A stretch of 17,886 nt of DNA from JACZQZ01 sp046756945 (GCA_046756945.1 JBHHXI010000060.1:1-17886); one strand, 5' to 3'. Positions 1 through 7,277 are shown, counted from the stretch's first letter. A program made the numbers and translations. The notes: generated by a model not told the origin, from the sequence alone.

Positions 1-13
1 GTCCCCCGCATAT

Positions 14-81
14 CCAATACCCGGGGGGACACCCCCCGGTGCTTCCCCGGGGATGCCGCGGCCGCCGCGCAGGAGTATTGG
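14..81. repeat. Nested inverted repeats in the gene-free left edge
   Basis: An outer inverted repeat pairs CCAATAC (14-20) with GTATTGG (75-81). Inside it is a perfect 8-bp GC hairpin, CCGGGGGG (21-28) with CCCCCCGG (32-39), closed by a three-base loop. It could be the terminator or a structured tail of a gene lying to the left. I see no convincing coding sequence in positions 1-354. The only other content there is an AT-rich stretch around 125-200 that may hold a promoter. The pairing is seen directly; the function is inferred. Confidence 0.4.
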
Positions 82-169
82 CCGGGGTGGGGCCAAGGTC
101 AGATGCAATGCCGGCGGCCGGGTGTCAGTAAATTAGAAAACGGTAATTAAGAAATAATGCATGTAATGG

Positions 170-199
170 TTGATAATTCCGACATGTGTCCGGTGTAAC
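170..199 (+). promoter_or_regulatory. Possible promoter for the torD-like/fdh region
   Basis: TTGATA (170-175) and TGTAAC (194-199) are separated by 18 bases. Each matches the sigma70 consensus partly. They sit in a conspicuously AT-rich patch within otherwise GC-rich DNA, upstream of the chaperone gene that starts at 355. The long leader and imperfect -10 element keep confidence low. Confidence 0.25.
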
Positions 200-354
200 C
201 CTACCCGCTGGCCTAAAGATTCGAACGTTGACTTCGCGCCGGAAAACCATTGTACTGCTTTGAAGCGGGCAATCATTCCGTATTGCGTGGATGCAAACCG
301 CGGGCGGAGGATGCCTTGGGGAGGAAAAGCCGCGGGACACGCGGCAAAAAAATA

Positions 355-978
355 ATGGCGTTACAGAGGTCAGAGGCCAATCTTGCCAGCGGCTTCGACG
401 TTCCGGAAGAGGACGTCCTGCGCGCCCGTTTCTATGCCATTCTCGCCCATCTTCTGACGAGGCCGCCGTCGGCGGAGGCCCTTGAGTCCGTGCGCGCCCT
501 GAAAGGGGACGAGACCGAGATGGGGCGCGCGCTCGGCGCGCTCGCCGCGGTTGCCGCCAAGACGTCGGTAGAGGCGGCGGAGGAAGAATACAACGCCCTC
601 TTTATCGGCATGGCCCGCGGCGAACTCATGCCGTATGGCTCGTATTATCTCGCCGGGTTCCTCATGGAGAAGCCGTTGGCCAAGCTGCGCGCCGATATGG
701 CGCGGCTGGGCATTGCCGCCGCCGATGAATTCAAGGAGCCGGAGGATCATATCGGCATCCTGTGCGAGATGATGCACGGTCTGATCACCGGCGCGTTTGG
801 CGCGCCCGCCGACGTGGCGACCCAAAATGAATTTTTCGATGCCCACATCCGCCCGTGGGCGACGCGCTTCTTCGAGGATCTGGAAGCCGCCGATGCCGCC
901 GTCCTGTACATGCCGGTGGGAACCGTCGGCCGGGTGTTCATGGCGATCGAGGCGGAGGTGTTCGCGATGGAAAAGTGA
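355..978 (+). CDS. TorD/DmsD-family chaperone for molybdoenzyme maturation
   Basis: This 207-aa, mostly helical cytoplasmic protein matches the TorD/DmsD/NarJ-like chaperone family, which typically runs to about 200 aa. These chaperones bind the Tat signal or apoprotein of molybdopterin oxidoreductases until the cofactor is inserted. Family signatures are visible: a Y-x-x-L-F segment from Y79, a P93-Y94-G95-S96 turn matching the PYxS/V motif, and E128-P-E-D-H132-I, matching the conserved E-P-x-D-H motif. The ATG at 355 gives the family's usual length; a longer in-frame extension to 250 would add low-complexity residues unlike the family. No good Shine-Dalgarno sequence precedes 355, so the start is not certain. 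The gene lies about 200 bases before a formate dehydrogenase operon, so FdhA is the likely client. Confidence 0.9.
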   Translation: MALQRSEANLASGFDVPEEDVLRARFYAILAHLLTRPPSAEALESVRALKGDETEMGRALGALAAVAAKTSVEAAEEEYNALFIGMARGELMPYGSYYLAGFLMEKPLAKLRADMARLGIAAADEFKEPEDHIGILCEMMHGLITGAFGAPADVATQNEFFDAHIRPWATRFFEDLEAADAAVLYMPVGTVGRVFMAIEAEVFAMEK

Positions 979-1090
979 CGCCGGGTCACGGTTTGCGGGC
1001 TGCGGCGGAAACGGAGGAGGGACGGAGAGAAGAAAGAGGACAAAAGAAGACGGATTTGAACAGATTTGAACGGTCCGGCGCTGGCTTATC

Positions 1091-1107
1091 CCCATAAAAT
1101 TTATGGG
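1091..1107. promoter_or_regulatory. Perfect 17-nt palindrome upstream of the fdh genes, candidate operator
   Basis: CCCATAAA (1091-1098), a central A, then TTTATGGG (1100-1107) form a perfect dyad. It is AT-rich at its core inside a GC-rich chromosome, and lies 72 bases before the start codon of the Tat peptide gene in the 200-base gap after the chaperone gene. This geometry is typical of a dimeric regulator's operator. It does not match the FNR consensus (TTGAT-N4-ATCAA) or the E. coli ModE box, so the cognate protein is unknown. It could also form an RNA hairpin, though with a one-base loop. Confidence 0.4.
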
Positions 1108-1178
1108 CGACAGAGTTGCCGCCGCCGATTAACGTAGCGACCAAGAAATAGTCCGGATTATCAACAGGGGAGTAACTC

Positions 1179-1382
1179 ATGAGTGACAGCAAGAATCCCA
1201 AGGCGATTCCCCGCCGGGAGTTTCTCAAATCCGCAGGACTGACAACCGGCGCCGTAGGCGCCGCGGCGGTCCTGTCGGGTGTCCCGGCGAAGGCAGCCAC
1301 CATGCCCGAGGCAGGCAGGAAGAGCGCCGGCTATCGGGAAACGGAGCACGTGCTGAAATACTACGAGCTGGCACGGTTGTAA
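1179..1382 (+). CDS. Formate dehydrogenase-region Tat-signal small protein (formate_TAT type)
   Basis: This 67-aa protein is nearly all Tat signal peptide: R12-R13-E-F-L-K17 followed by an alanine/glycine-rich hydrophobic stretch ending near AKA. A short mature tail follows, with a Y-R-E-T-E-H-V segment and a terminal K-Y-Y-E-L-A-R-L. This arrangement matches the small family known from formate dehydrogenase loci (formate dehydrogenase region TAT target). A strong Shine-Dalgarno sequence, AGGGGAG, precedes the ATG. It ends 21 bases before fdhA, so the two are almost certainly co-transcribed. Its role is not established. It may be an exported accessory or small subunit of the enzyme, or help recruit the chaperone or Tat machinery. 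Confidence 0.85.
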   Translation: MSDSKNPKAIPRREFLKSAGLTTGAVGAAAVLSGVPAKAATMPEAGRKSAGYRETEHVLKYYELARL

Positions 1383-1403
1383 TAATCCAAACAGGAGAGG
1401 TCT

Positions 1404-4271
1404 ATGCTTACTAAAAAGCGAAACGGGGTGGCGAATGGCCCCCGTTTGACGAAAGCGTTGGCCGGCGTCGTCGGTGGTTCCATGGACCGCCGCACCTTCC
1501 TGAAACGTTCGGGATTGACCGCCGGCGGCGTAGCAGTCGCATCGACCCTGCCGTTGGGACATGTGAAGACGGCAAAAGCCGCGTATCCGGCCGGGATCAA
1601 GACCGTGAAATCGGTCTGTACCCACTGCGCGGTCGGTTGCACCGTGATCGCGGAAGTCCAAAACGGCGTCTGGATCGGCCAGGAACCCGGTTGGGATAGT
1701 CCACTCAACCTGGGAACCTATTGCTGCAAAGGCGCCAGCGTCCGCGATTTTGCCCATGGCGACCGCCGGCTTAAATATCCCATGAAACAGGTTGGTGGGA
1801 AGTGGAAGCGCATTTCCTGGGACGAGGCCATCAACGAAATCGGCGACAAGATGCTCGGAGTGATGAAGAAATCCGGTCCCGATTCGATCTACTGGCTTGG
1901 CTCGGCGAAGCACAGCAACGAGCAGGCCTATCTGTTCCGCAAGCTGTATGCCTTCGCGGGCACCAACAACGGCGACCATCAGGCGCGTATCTGCCACTCG
2001 ACCACGGTCGCCGGCGTGGCCAACACCTGGGGCTATGGTGCGATGACCAACAGCATGCCGGACATGCACCATTCGCGGGCCATTTTCATGATCGGCTCCA
2101 ATGCGGCCGAGGCCCATCCGGTGGGAATGCAGCACATCCTCAAGGCCAAGGAGCGGAACAACGCCGCGATCATCGTCTGTGATCCGCGCTACACCCGCAC
2201 GGCGGCCCACGCCGACGAATACGTGCGTTTCCGTCCGGGCACCGACGTGGCGTTGATCTGGGGCATCCTCTGGCATGTCTTCGAAAACAGCTGGGAGGAC
2301 AAGGAGTTCATCCGCCAGCGTGTCTACGGAATGGACCAGATCCGGGCCGAGGTGAAGAAGTGGACGCCCGACGAGGTCGAGCGTGTGACCGGCGTTCCCG
2401 GTTCGCAAATGAGGCGCGTCGCGCGGACGCTGGCCAACAACCGTCCCGGCACCATCATCTGGTGCATGGGCGCAACCCAGCACACGACCGGCAACAACAA
2501 CACCCGGGCCTTCTGCGTCATGCAGTTGGCGTTGGGCAACATGGGCGTGGCCGGCGGCGGGGCCAACATCTTCCGCGGCCATGACAACGTGCAGGGCGCA
2601 ACCGACTTTTGCGTGCTTTCGCACTCGCTGCCGGGCTACTACGGCCTGAAGACGGGATCGTGGAAGCACTGGGCCCGTGTCTGGGACGTCGACTACAACT
2701 GGCTGAAGGGCCGCTTCACCTCCAAGAAGCTGATGGAGTCGAAGGGCTATCCGGTGTCCCGCTGGATCGACGGTGTTCTCGAAGATCCGAAGAACATCCG
2801 GTTCCAGAAGGACAATACCCGGGTCATGATCTTCTGGGGTCACTCCCCGAACTCGCAGACCCGTCTGCCGGAGATGCGCAAGGCCCTGGAGAAGCTGGAC
2901 CTGCTGGTCATCGTCGATCCCCATCCCAACCTGGCCTCGGTGTTGTCCGACCGCAAGGACGGGACCTATCTGCTTCCGGCGGCGTCGCAGTTCGAGACCT
3001 ATGGTTCGGTGACGTCGTCCAGCCGGAACCTGCAGTGGCGTGACAAGGTGTTCGAGCCCTACTTCGAAGCGAAGCCCGATCACACGATTATGTACCTGTT
3101 CGCCAAGAAGCTTGGCTTCGCCAAGGAGATGTTCAAGCACATCAAGGTGAACAAGGACGAGCCACTGGTCGAGGACCTGACGCGGGAGTTCAACCGCGGC
3201 ATGTGGACCATCGGCTACACGGGCCAGTCGCCCGAGCGGCTGAAGATGCACATGACGGTCCAGCACACCTTCGACAAGAGTACGTTGAGGGCGAAGGGTG
3301 GACCGGCCGACGGCGAATTCTACGGGTTGCCGTGGCCGTGCTGGGGTACACCCGAGATCAAACACCCGGGGACCCAGGTGCTATACGACCCCTCCATGCC
3401 GGTGGCCGAGGGCGGACTTTGCTTCCGCGCCCGGTTTGGCGTGCAAAGAAACGGCGTCAACCTGCTGGCCGAGGGATCGTACCCGGTGGGCTCGGAGATC
3501 AAGGACGGCTATCCGCAGTTCTCCATGGCCATGCTCAAGAAACTTGGTTGGGACAAGGACCTGACCGCGAAGGAGCGGGCCGCCATCAAGAAGGTGGCCG
3601 GCGACAAGACCAACTGGAAGACCGACCTCTCGGGCGGCATCCAGCGGGTCGCCATCAAGCATGGTTGTGCGCCGTTCGGCAACGCCAAGGCGCGGGCCGT
3701 GGTGTGGACCTTCCCCGATCCGGTGCCCCTGCACCGCGAACCGCTGTACACGCCCAGGCGTGATCTGCTGCCCAAGTACAAGACGTACAAGGACAAGGTG
3801 GCCTATCGGCTGCCGACCAAGTACGAGAGCATTCAGAAGAATGACTTCTCCAAGAAGTTCCCGACCATTCTTACCCAGGGACGCTTGGTCGAGTACCAGG
3901 GCGGTGGCGACGAAACCCGGTCCAACCCGTGGTTGGCCGAGTTGCAGCAGGAAATGTTCGCCGAAATCAATCCCCGTGATGCCAACGACTTGGGCATCAG
4001 GGACGGCGCGGACATTTGGATACACTCACCGGAAGGCGGCAAGGTGCTGGTCAAGGCCATGCTCACCGAGCGCGTCGGCCAGGGGGTGGTCTTCATGCCG
4101 TTCCACTGGGGCGGGCAATGGGAAGGCAAGAGCCTCAGGGACAAGTATCCCGAGGGCACCGACCCCTATGTGGTGGGCGCGTCGTCCAACACCTGCGGCA
4201 CCTACGGATACGACTCTGTGACCCAGATGCAGGAAACCAAGGTTACCCTGTGTCGGCTCGAAGTAGCGTAA
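1404..4271 (+). CDS. fdhA: Formate dehydrogenase catalytic (alpha) subunit, molybdopterin/4Fe-4S, periplasmic
   Basis: This 955-aa subunit oxidises formate to CO2 at a bis-MGD molybdenum (or tungsten) centre. The N-terminus carries a Tat signal (D28-R29-R30-T-F-L-K34, probable cleavage after AKA near residue 59), so the enzyme faces the periplasm. The first 4Fe-4S cluster is bound by C72, C75, C79 and C107, the last within C-C-K-G. The catalytic region reads A-R-I-C197-H198, matching the A-R-x-Sec-H motif of FDH-N. The codon is TGC, so this is a Cys enzyme that needs no SelC/SelB. The C-terminal part has the molydopterin-dinucleotide-binding fold, with an S-S-N-T-C-G-T-Y-G-Y segment near the end. 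CAGGAGAGG precedes the start. Length and gene order resemble Shewanella-type FdhABC, slightly shorter than E. coli FdnG. Confidence 0.95.
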   Translation: MLTKKRNGVANGPRLTKALAGVVGGSMDRRTFLKRSGLTAGGVAVASTLPLGHVKTAKAAYPAGIKTVKSVCTHCAVGCTVIAEVQNGVWIGQEPGWDSPLNLGTYCCKGASVRDFAHGDRRLKYPMKQVGGKWKRISWDEAINEIGDKMLGVMKKSGPDSIYWLGSAKHSNEQAYLFRKLYAFAGTNNGDHQARICHSTTVAGVANTWGYGAMTNSMPDMHHSRAIFMIGSNAAEAHPVGMQHILKAKERNNAAIIVCDPRYTRTAAHADEYVRFRPGTDVALIWGILWHVFENSWEDKEFIRQRVYGMDQIRAEVKKWTPDEVERVTGVPGSQMRRVARTLANNRPGTIIWCMGATQHTTGNNNTRAFCVMQLALGNMGVAGGGANIFRGHDNVQGATDFCVLSHSLPGYYGLKTGSWKHWARVWDVDYNWLKGRFTSKKLMESKGYPVSRWIDGVLEDPKNIRFQKDNTRVMIFWGHSPNSQTRLPEMRKALEKLDLLVIVDPHPNLASVLSDRKDGTYLLPAASQFETYGSVTSSSRNLQWRDKVFEPYFEAKPDHTIMYLFAKKLGFAKEMFKHIKVNKDEPLVEDLTREFNRGMWTIGYTGQSPERLKMHMTVQHTFDKSTLRAKGGPADGEFYGLPWPCWGTPEIKHPGTQVLYDPSMPVAEGGLCFRARFGVQRNGVNLLAEGSYPVGSEIKDGYPQFSMAMLKKLGWDKDLTAKERAAIKKVAGDKTNWKTDLSGGIQRVAIKHGCAPFGNAKARAVVWTFPDPVPLHREPLYTPRRDLLPKYKTYKDKVAYRLPTKYESIQKNDFSKKFPTILTQGRLVEYQGGGDETRSNPWLAELQQEMFAEINPRDANDLGIRDGADIWIHSPEGGKVLVKAMLTERVGQGVVFMPFHWGGQWEGKSLRDKYPEGTDPYVVGASSNTCGTYGYDSVTQMQETKVTLCRLEVA

Positions 4272-4283
4272 GGGAGAAATGTC

Positions 4284-4880
4284 ATGGCAAGAATGAAATT
4301 TCTGTGTGACGCCGAACGCTGCATCGAATGCAACGCCTGTGTCACAGCGTGCAAAAACGAGCACGAGGTCCCGTGGGGCATCAACCGGCGCCGGGTGGTG
4401 ACCATCAACGATGGCAATCCGGGCGAGCGGTCCATCTCGGTGGCCTGCATGCACTGCTCGGACGCGCCGTGCATCGCGGTCTGTCCGGTGGACTGCATCT
4501 ACCAGACCGAGCAGGGCGTGGTCCTGCATTCGAAGGACCTGTGCATCGGTTGCGGCTATTGCTTCTACGCCTGTCCGTTCGGGGCGCCTCAGTACCCCCA
4601 GACGGGCAACTACGGCAGCCGCGGCAAGATGGACAAGTGCACGTTCTGCGCCGGCGGTCCGGAAGACGACATGTCGAGCGCGGAGTTCCAGAAGTACGGG
4701 CGCAATCGCCTCGCCGAGGGCAAGCTTCCCCTCTGCGCCGAGATGTGCGCGACCAAGGCGCTTCTGGGGGGTGATGGCGAAATCGTCGCCAACATCTACC
4801 GCGAACGTGTGGTCGCCCGGGGATTTGGATCAGGCGCCTGGGGCTGGGGTACGGCGTACCAGCTCAAAGCGGGTTCCTGA
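4284..4880 (+). CDS. fdhB: Formate dehydrogenase iron-sulfur (beta) subunit
   Basis: This 198-aa ferredoxin-type subunit relays electrons from FdhA to the membrane cytochrome. Four cysteine groups are visible: C13-x2-C16-x2-C19-x3-C23; C55-x2-C58-x4-C63-x3-C67; C87-x2-C90-x2-C93-x3-C97-P; and C119-x2-C122 with C151-x3-C155. This is the DMSO-reductase/FDH beta-subunit pattern for four 4Fe-4S clusters. There is no signal peptide, so export would be as a complex with Tat-bearing FdhA. Unlike E. coli FdnH, no C-terminal transmembrane helix is present; the protein ends shortly after a G-W-G-W-G segment. It starts 12 bases after fdhA with AGGGAGA as ribosome-binding site, so the two are coupled. 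Confidence 0.95.
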   Translation: MARMKFLCDAERCIECNACVTACKNEHEVPWGINRRRVVTINDGNPGERSISVACMHCSDAPCIAVCPVDCIYQTEQGVVLHSKDLCIGCGYCFYACPFGAPQYPQTGNYGSRGKMDKCTFCAGGPEDDMSSAEFQKYGRNRLAEGKLPLCAEMCATKALLGGDGEIVANIYRERVVARGFGSGAWGWGTAYQLKAGS

Positions 4881-4900
4881 CCCTCTGTCGGGATCGAATG

Positions 4901-4929
4901 GGTGGCGCTGTGCATAGCACAGCGCCACC
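4901..4929 (+). terminator. Perfect 13-bp hairpin with three-base loop after fdhB
   Basis: GGTGGCGCTGTGC (4901-4913), ATA, then GCACAGCGCCACC (4917-4929) is a flawless stem-loop 20 bases after the fdhB stop. No T-tract follows (the next bases are TGCTTTCC). It therefore looks more like an attenuator, an mRNA-processing or a 3'-end-stabilising element than a classic intrinsic terminator. It would allow fdhA-fdhB mRNA to accumulate above the downstream lipoprotein and fdhC genes. Confidence 0.6.
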
Positions 4930-4962
4930 TGCTTTCCTGCCGGTCTGATGGAACGGGATTCA

Positions 4963-5181
4963 ATGAACAGAGAAAAAGTCGTCGCGGTGGTGGGCGCCGT
5001 TTTGGCGTCGGCGTTGTTGCTGGCCGCATGCAGGGCCGAGGAACAGGGCCGTGTTCTCCGCTACCAGAAAGGCACGTATCTCGGGAAAGCGGACTCGGCC
5101 CTTGGCCGGGACAAGGTGGATAAGCTGCGCCTGCACATGTCGGGTCAGGGCGGCCATGCCGTGTTTTCCGGGGGCGCATAA
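4963..5181 (+). CDS. Small lipoprotein encoded between fdhB and fdhC, function unknown
   Basis: This 72-aa protein has a clear lipoprotein signal peptide: M-N-R-E-K, a hydrophobic stretch, then lipobox L20-A21-A22-C23. The mature part, about 50 residues, has no domain I recognise. It begins R-A-E-E-Q-G-R-V-L-R-Y and contains K-G-T-Y-L-G-K, then a charged, probably helical stretch. The ATG at 4963 is preferred because it gives a textbook signal peptide; an in-frame ATG at 4948 adds five residues. Sitting in the formate dehydrogenase operon, it may be a membrane-anchored periplasmic accessory of the FDH complex, which is inference from position only. Perfect hairpins lie on both sides of the gene. 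Confidence 0.75.
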   Translation: MNREKVVAVVGAVLASALLLAACRAEEQGRVLRYQKGTYLGKADSALGRDKVDKLRLHMSGQGGHAVFSGGA

Positions 5182-5248
5182 GCGCGCAACCGCGTAACCC
5201 GGCGGCAATCCGGCTCCCCGTACGGTTGCGAGGCGGCAATGTCTCGGT

Positions 5249-5269
5249 CGCTGGCCATGGGGGCCAGCG
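5249..5269 (+). other. Hairpin between the lipoprotein gene and fdhC
   Basis: CGCTGGCC (5249-5256) and GGCCAGCG (5262-5269) form a perfect 8-bp stem with the five-base loop ATGGG. It lies in the 174-base gap before fdhC and has no T-tract. Together with the hairpin at 4901-4929 it brackets the lipoprotein gene. It may be a weak terminator or a processing site. A TTGACC at 5288-5293 could be the -35 element of a separate fdhC promoter, but no good -10 follows. Confidence 0.4.
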
Positions 5270-5355
5270 TGCCGATGCGTCCGACAATTGACCAGTTGCG
5301 ACCGTCCGTGCGACAGTAAAGAAACTGGGAGACAGTTGATTCGGGGGATCACATC

Positions 5356-6462
5356 ATGACGCGTTCGACGATGTGCCGTGGGTTGCGGCGTATGGGCTTG
5401 GCGGTGTTGGTTGCGTACGCAGCCGCGGCCGGCCTCACGGGGTCGCCGGCTCTCGAGGCGCCGGCCGTTGCCCAAACCAAGGGCCAGGTCCCGGGCCAGG
5501 CGCTGGGCGGCATCAGCGACGCCCAGTTCTGGCGCCAAATCCGCCATGGCGTGGCGGGAACCGTCTCCATTCCGGACAAGCAGGCCGCCGTGCTGGTACA
5601 GTCGGAAGGGGACAACTGGCGGGCTATGCGCAACGGTCCGATTTCCGTGTTCGGAGGTTGGGTGTTGCTGGCGATGATCGTTGTCCTTGCGGTCTTTTTC
5701 GCCGTGCGCGGCCGTATCCGTGTCGATACGGGGCTCACGGGGCGAACCGTCGAACGTTTCAACGCGCTGGAACGATTTACCCATTGGCTGACCGCGTCGT
5801 CCTTCGTCGTGCTCGCCCTGACCGGCCTCAACGTCCTTTACGGGCGATACGTTCTGATGCCGATTATCGGCCAGGAATCCTTCGCCACCCTCACCTATTG
5901 GGGGAAGCTCGCCCACAATTACATCGGCTTTGCCTTCATGATCGGCCTTGCCCTGATGGTGGTCCTGTGGGTCAAGGACAACCTGCTCAGCCGTGAGGAC
6001 TTCACCTGGATCGCCAAGGGCGGCGGCTTGTTTGTCAAGGGCGTGCACCCGCCGGCGAAGAAATTCAATTTCGGCCAGAAGGCGATCTTCTGGATCGTCG
6101 TCCTGGGCGGCGCCTCGCTTACCTATACCGGGTTGAGCCTCATGTTTTTCTTCGATGTGAAGGCCTTTTCCGCCACCTTCGCCGTCCTCAACCTGTTCGG
6201 TTTCGACCTGCCGACCCAAATGACGGCGCTGCAGGAAAACCAGTGGGCGCAATTGTGGCACGCCGTCCTGGGGCTGATCGTGACCGCCATCATCATCGCC
6301 CATATCTACATCGGGTCGCTTGGCATGGAAGGCGCCTTCGACGCCGTCTCCACCGGCCAGGTCGACGAGAACTGGGCGCGCGAACACCACAGCCTGTGGG
6401 TCGCCGAAGTGACGGGCGAGGCGCCGCCGTCGGCGCCGATGGAACGGCACCCGGCGGAGTGA
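5356..6462 (+). CDS. fdhC: Formate dehydrogenase cytochrome b (gamma) subunit
   Basis: This 368-aa integral membrane diheme cytochrome b anchors the complex and passes electrons to quinone. It is a long version: a cleavable signal peptide (probable site A-V-A39/Q40) and a roughly 55-residue periplasmic segment precede the first helix (about 97-117), then the usual FDH gamma core. Candidate heme-binding histidines sit in E-R-F-T-H144-W, L-A-H188-N-Y, L-W-H303 and I-A-H317-I-Y, as in FdnI-type cytochromes. The C-terminus is cytoplasmic or soluble and proline-rich. GGGGGAT precedes the ATG. It lies 174 bases after the lipoprotein gene and probably belongs to the same transcription unit. A likely terminator follows at 6494-6532. 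Confidence 0.93.
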   Translation: MTRSTMCRGLRRMGLAVLVAYAAAAGLTGSPALEAPAVAQTKGQVPGQALGGISDAQFWRQIRHGVAGTVSIPDKQAAVLVQSEGDNWRAMRNGPISVFGGWVLLAMIVVLAVFFAVRGRIRVDTGLTGRTVERFNALERFTHWLTASSFVVLALTGLNVLYGRYVLMPIIGQESFATLTYWGKLAHNYIGFAFMIGLALMVVLWVKDNLLSREDFTWIAKGGGLFVKGVHPPAKKFNFGQKAIFWIVVLGGASLTYTGLSLMFFFDVKAFSATFAVLNLFGFDLPTQMTALQENQWAQLWHAVLGLIVTAIIIAHIYIGSLGMEGAFDAVSTGQVDENWAREHHSLWVAEVTGEAPPSAPMERHPAE

Positions 6463-6493
6463 TCCGCCGGCCCACACCCTGTTTTGCGAATTA

Positions 6494-6532
6494 ACCCGAG
6501 GGCTTCCCAGAGCCGCCCTTCGGGTCGCTTTT
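6494..6532 (+). terminator. Probable intrinsic terminator of the fdh operon
   Basis: ACCCGAGGGC (6494-6503) pairs with GCCCTTCGGGT (6515-6525) with one bulged base, and CGCTTTT follows. It lies 32 bases after the fdhC stop codon. The short T-run makes it a moderate rather than strong terminator. Confidence 0.5.
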
Positions 6533-6660
6533 CCCGTCCCCTCGGGGCGTCGGGAAGGCTTGCCGACCCGTCCTCCGCAGCAGCGGCGCTGCCGCTGCGG
6601 AGGGTGGATGGGGCGCCATCGCCGGCGCCTCCCCTCCTGCCGAGGAAACGGGAAAAGCGA
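6525..6660. repeat. 136-bp imperfect palindromic element (REP/MITE-like)
   Basis: The ends form a 21-bp inverted repeat with two mismatches (6525-6545 against 6640-6660); its outer 12 bp, TCGCTTTTCCCG with CGGGAAAAGCGA, is perfect. Inside are further dyads: TTCCCG/CGGGAA (6531-6536/6551-6556) and CCTCCGCAGC/GCTGCGGAGG (6572-6581/6594-6603). This accounts for much of the 446-base gene-free gap between fdhC and the ModE-type gene. I see no protein-coding gene in that gap. The element could be a REP-like repeat, a non-autonomous mobile element, or a structured 3' region. Confidence 0.45.
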
Positions 6661-6848
6661 TCGTAGGGGTACAATTTAGCTGATACAGGCCACTAGTTTG
6701 CGCCGTCCGCCTACATCCGTTGCCGCGAAAACCGGCACGAAATCGTGCACGCGCCGATAATACCGAAAGCCAGGACGACCAGGCCACCAGCACTGGCCCG
6801 GGAGGCCCGCCCGGTACCCTGATTGTCAACCGGCCCCGGGCGAGGGCG

Positions 6849-6878
6849 TTGACATATCCCCGTCATCGCCGGTTTGAT
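6849..6878 (+). promoter_or_regulatory. Candidate promoter of the ModE-type regulator gene
   Basis: A consensus TTGACA (6849-6854) is followed after 18 bases by TTTGAT (6873-6878), a four-of-six match to the -10 element. Transcription would begin about 25 bases before the ATG at 6909, leaving a short leader. The match is by eye and the -10 is weak. Confidence 0.35.
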
Positions 6879-6908
6879 GGCGGTGGACAGTGTTTTGGGC
6901 CCGCAGTC

Positions 6909-7277
6909 ATGGAAAGCGCCAGAAAAACACAGCCCCGGCTCCGCATCCTCATCGGCGCGGCCACCGCCCTTGGTCCGGGCAAGGTGGACCTGCTCGAGGC
7001 CATCGCCGAGACCGGGTCGATTTCGGCCGCGGCGCGGACCATGGGCATGTCCTACCGTCGGGCATGGCTGCTGGTGGACACCATGAACCGGTGTTTTCAC
7101 GGGGATCTGGTGACCAAGGCCACCGGCGGGCGCGGCGGCGGCGGCACCAAGGTCACGCTCCTGGGTCTCGACGTCCTGCGCCGTTACCGGGACATGGAGG
7201 CGAAGGCGGAAGCCAGCGTCCGCGACGAGGTCGCGGCGTTCGCCGAACTGCTGCGCGAGGCGGCCCACAAGGATTGA
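6909..7277 (+). CDS. ModE-type winged-helix regulator, DNA-binding domain only
   Basis: This 122-aa protein matches the N-terminal HTH domain of ModE, the molybdate-responsive repressor. The L-L-E-A-I-A-E-T-G-S-I-S-A-A-A-R segment (28-43) followed by M-G-M-S-Y-R-R-A-W (45-53) is the typical helix-turn-helix. A wing region rich in glycine and a T-K-V-T-L-L-G segment follow. The two molybdate-binding MOP repeats of full ModE (about 260 aa) are absent, so it would have to sense molybdate through a partner or act differently. The ATG at 6909 is chosen because the family begins just before the L-R-I-L-I segment; the longer upstream reading adds non-homologous sequence. Its position beside a Mo-dependent formate dehydrogenase suggests control of that operon or of Mo uptake. 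Confidence 0.85.
   Translation: MESARKTQPRLRILIGAATALGPGKVDLLEAIAETGSISAAARTMGMSYRRAWLLVDTMNRCFHGDLVTKATGGRGGGGTKVTLLGLDVLRRYRDMEAKAEASVRDEVAAFAELLREAAHKD

Noticed and set aside
1..150. Open plus-strand frame from the window edge as the C-terminus of an upstream protein
   Set aside because: It stays open to a TAA near 150 but the residues look like translated GC-rich hairpins, with no protein-like pattern.
1152..1168. FNR-like site before the Tat peptide gene
   Set aside because: ATCAA is present, but the partner half at the required spacing (GTCCG) does not match TTGAT.
1989..2000. Selenocysteine at the FdhA active site
   Set aside because: The codon is TGC (Cys), with no in-frame TGA.
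1161..3365. Long open minus-strand frame (over 700 codons) across the Tat peptide gene and fdhA
   Set aside because: It is antisense to a clearly conserved molybdopterin enzyme. Its sequence is rich in H, R, G and V with no domain, as expected for a mirror frame in high-GC DNA.
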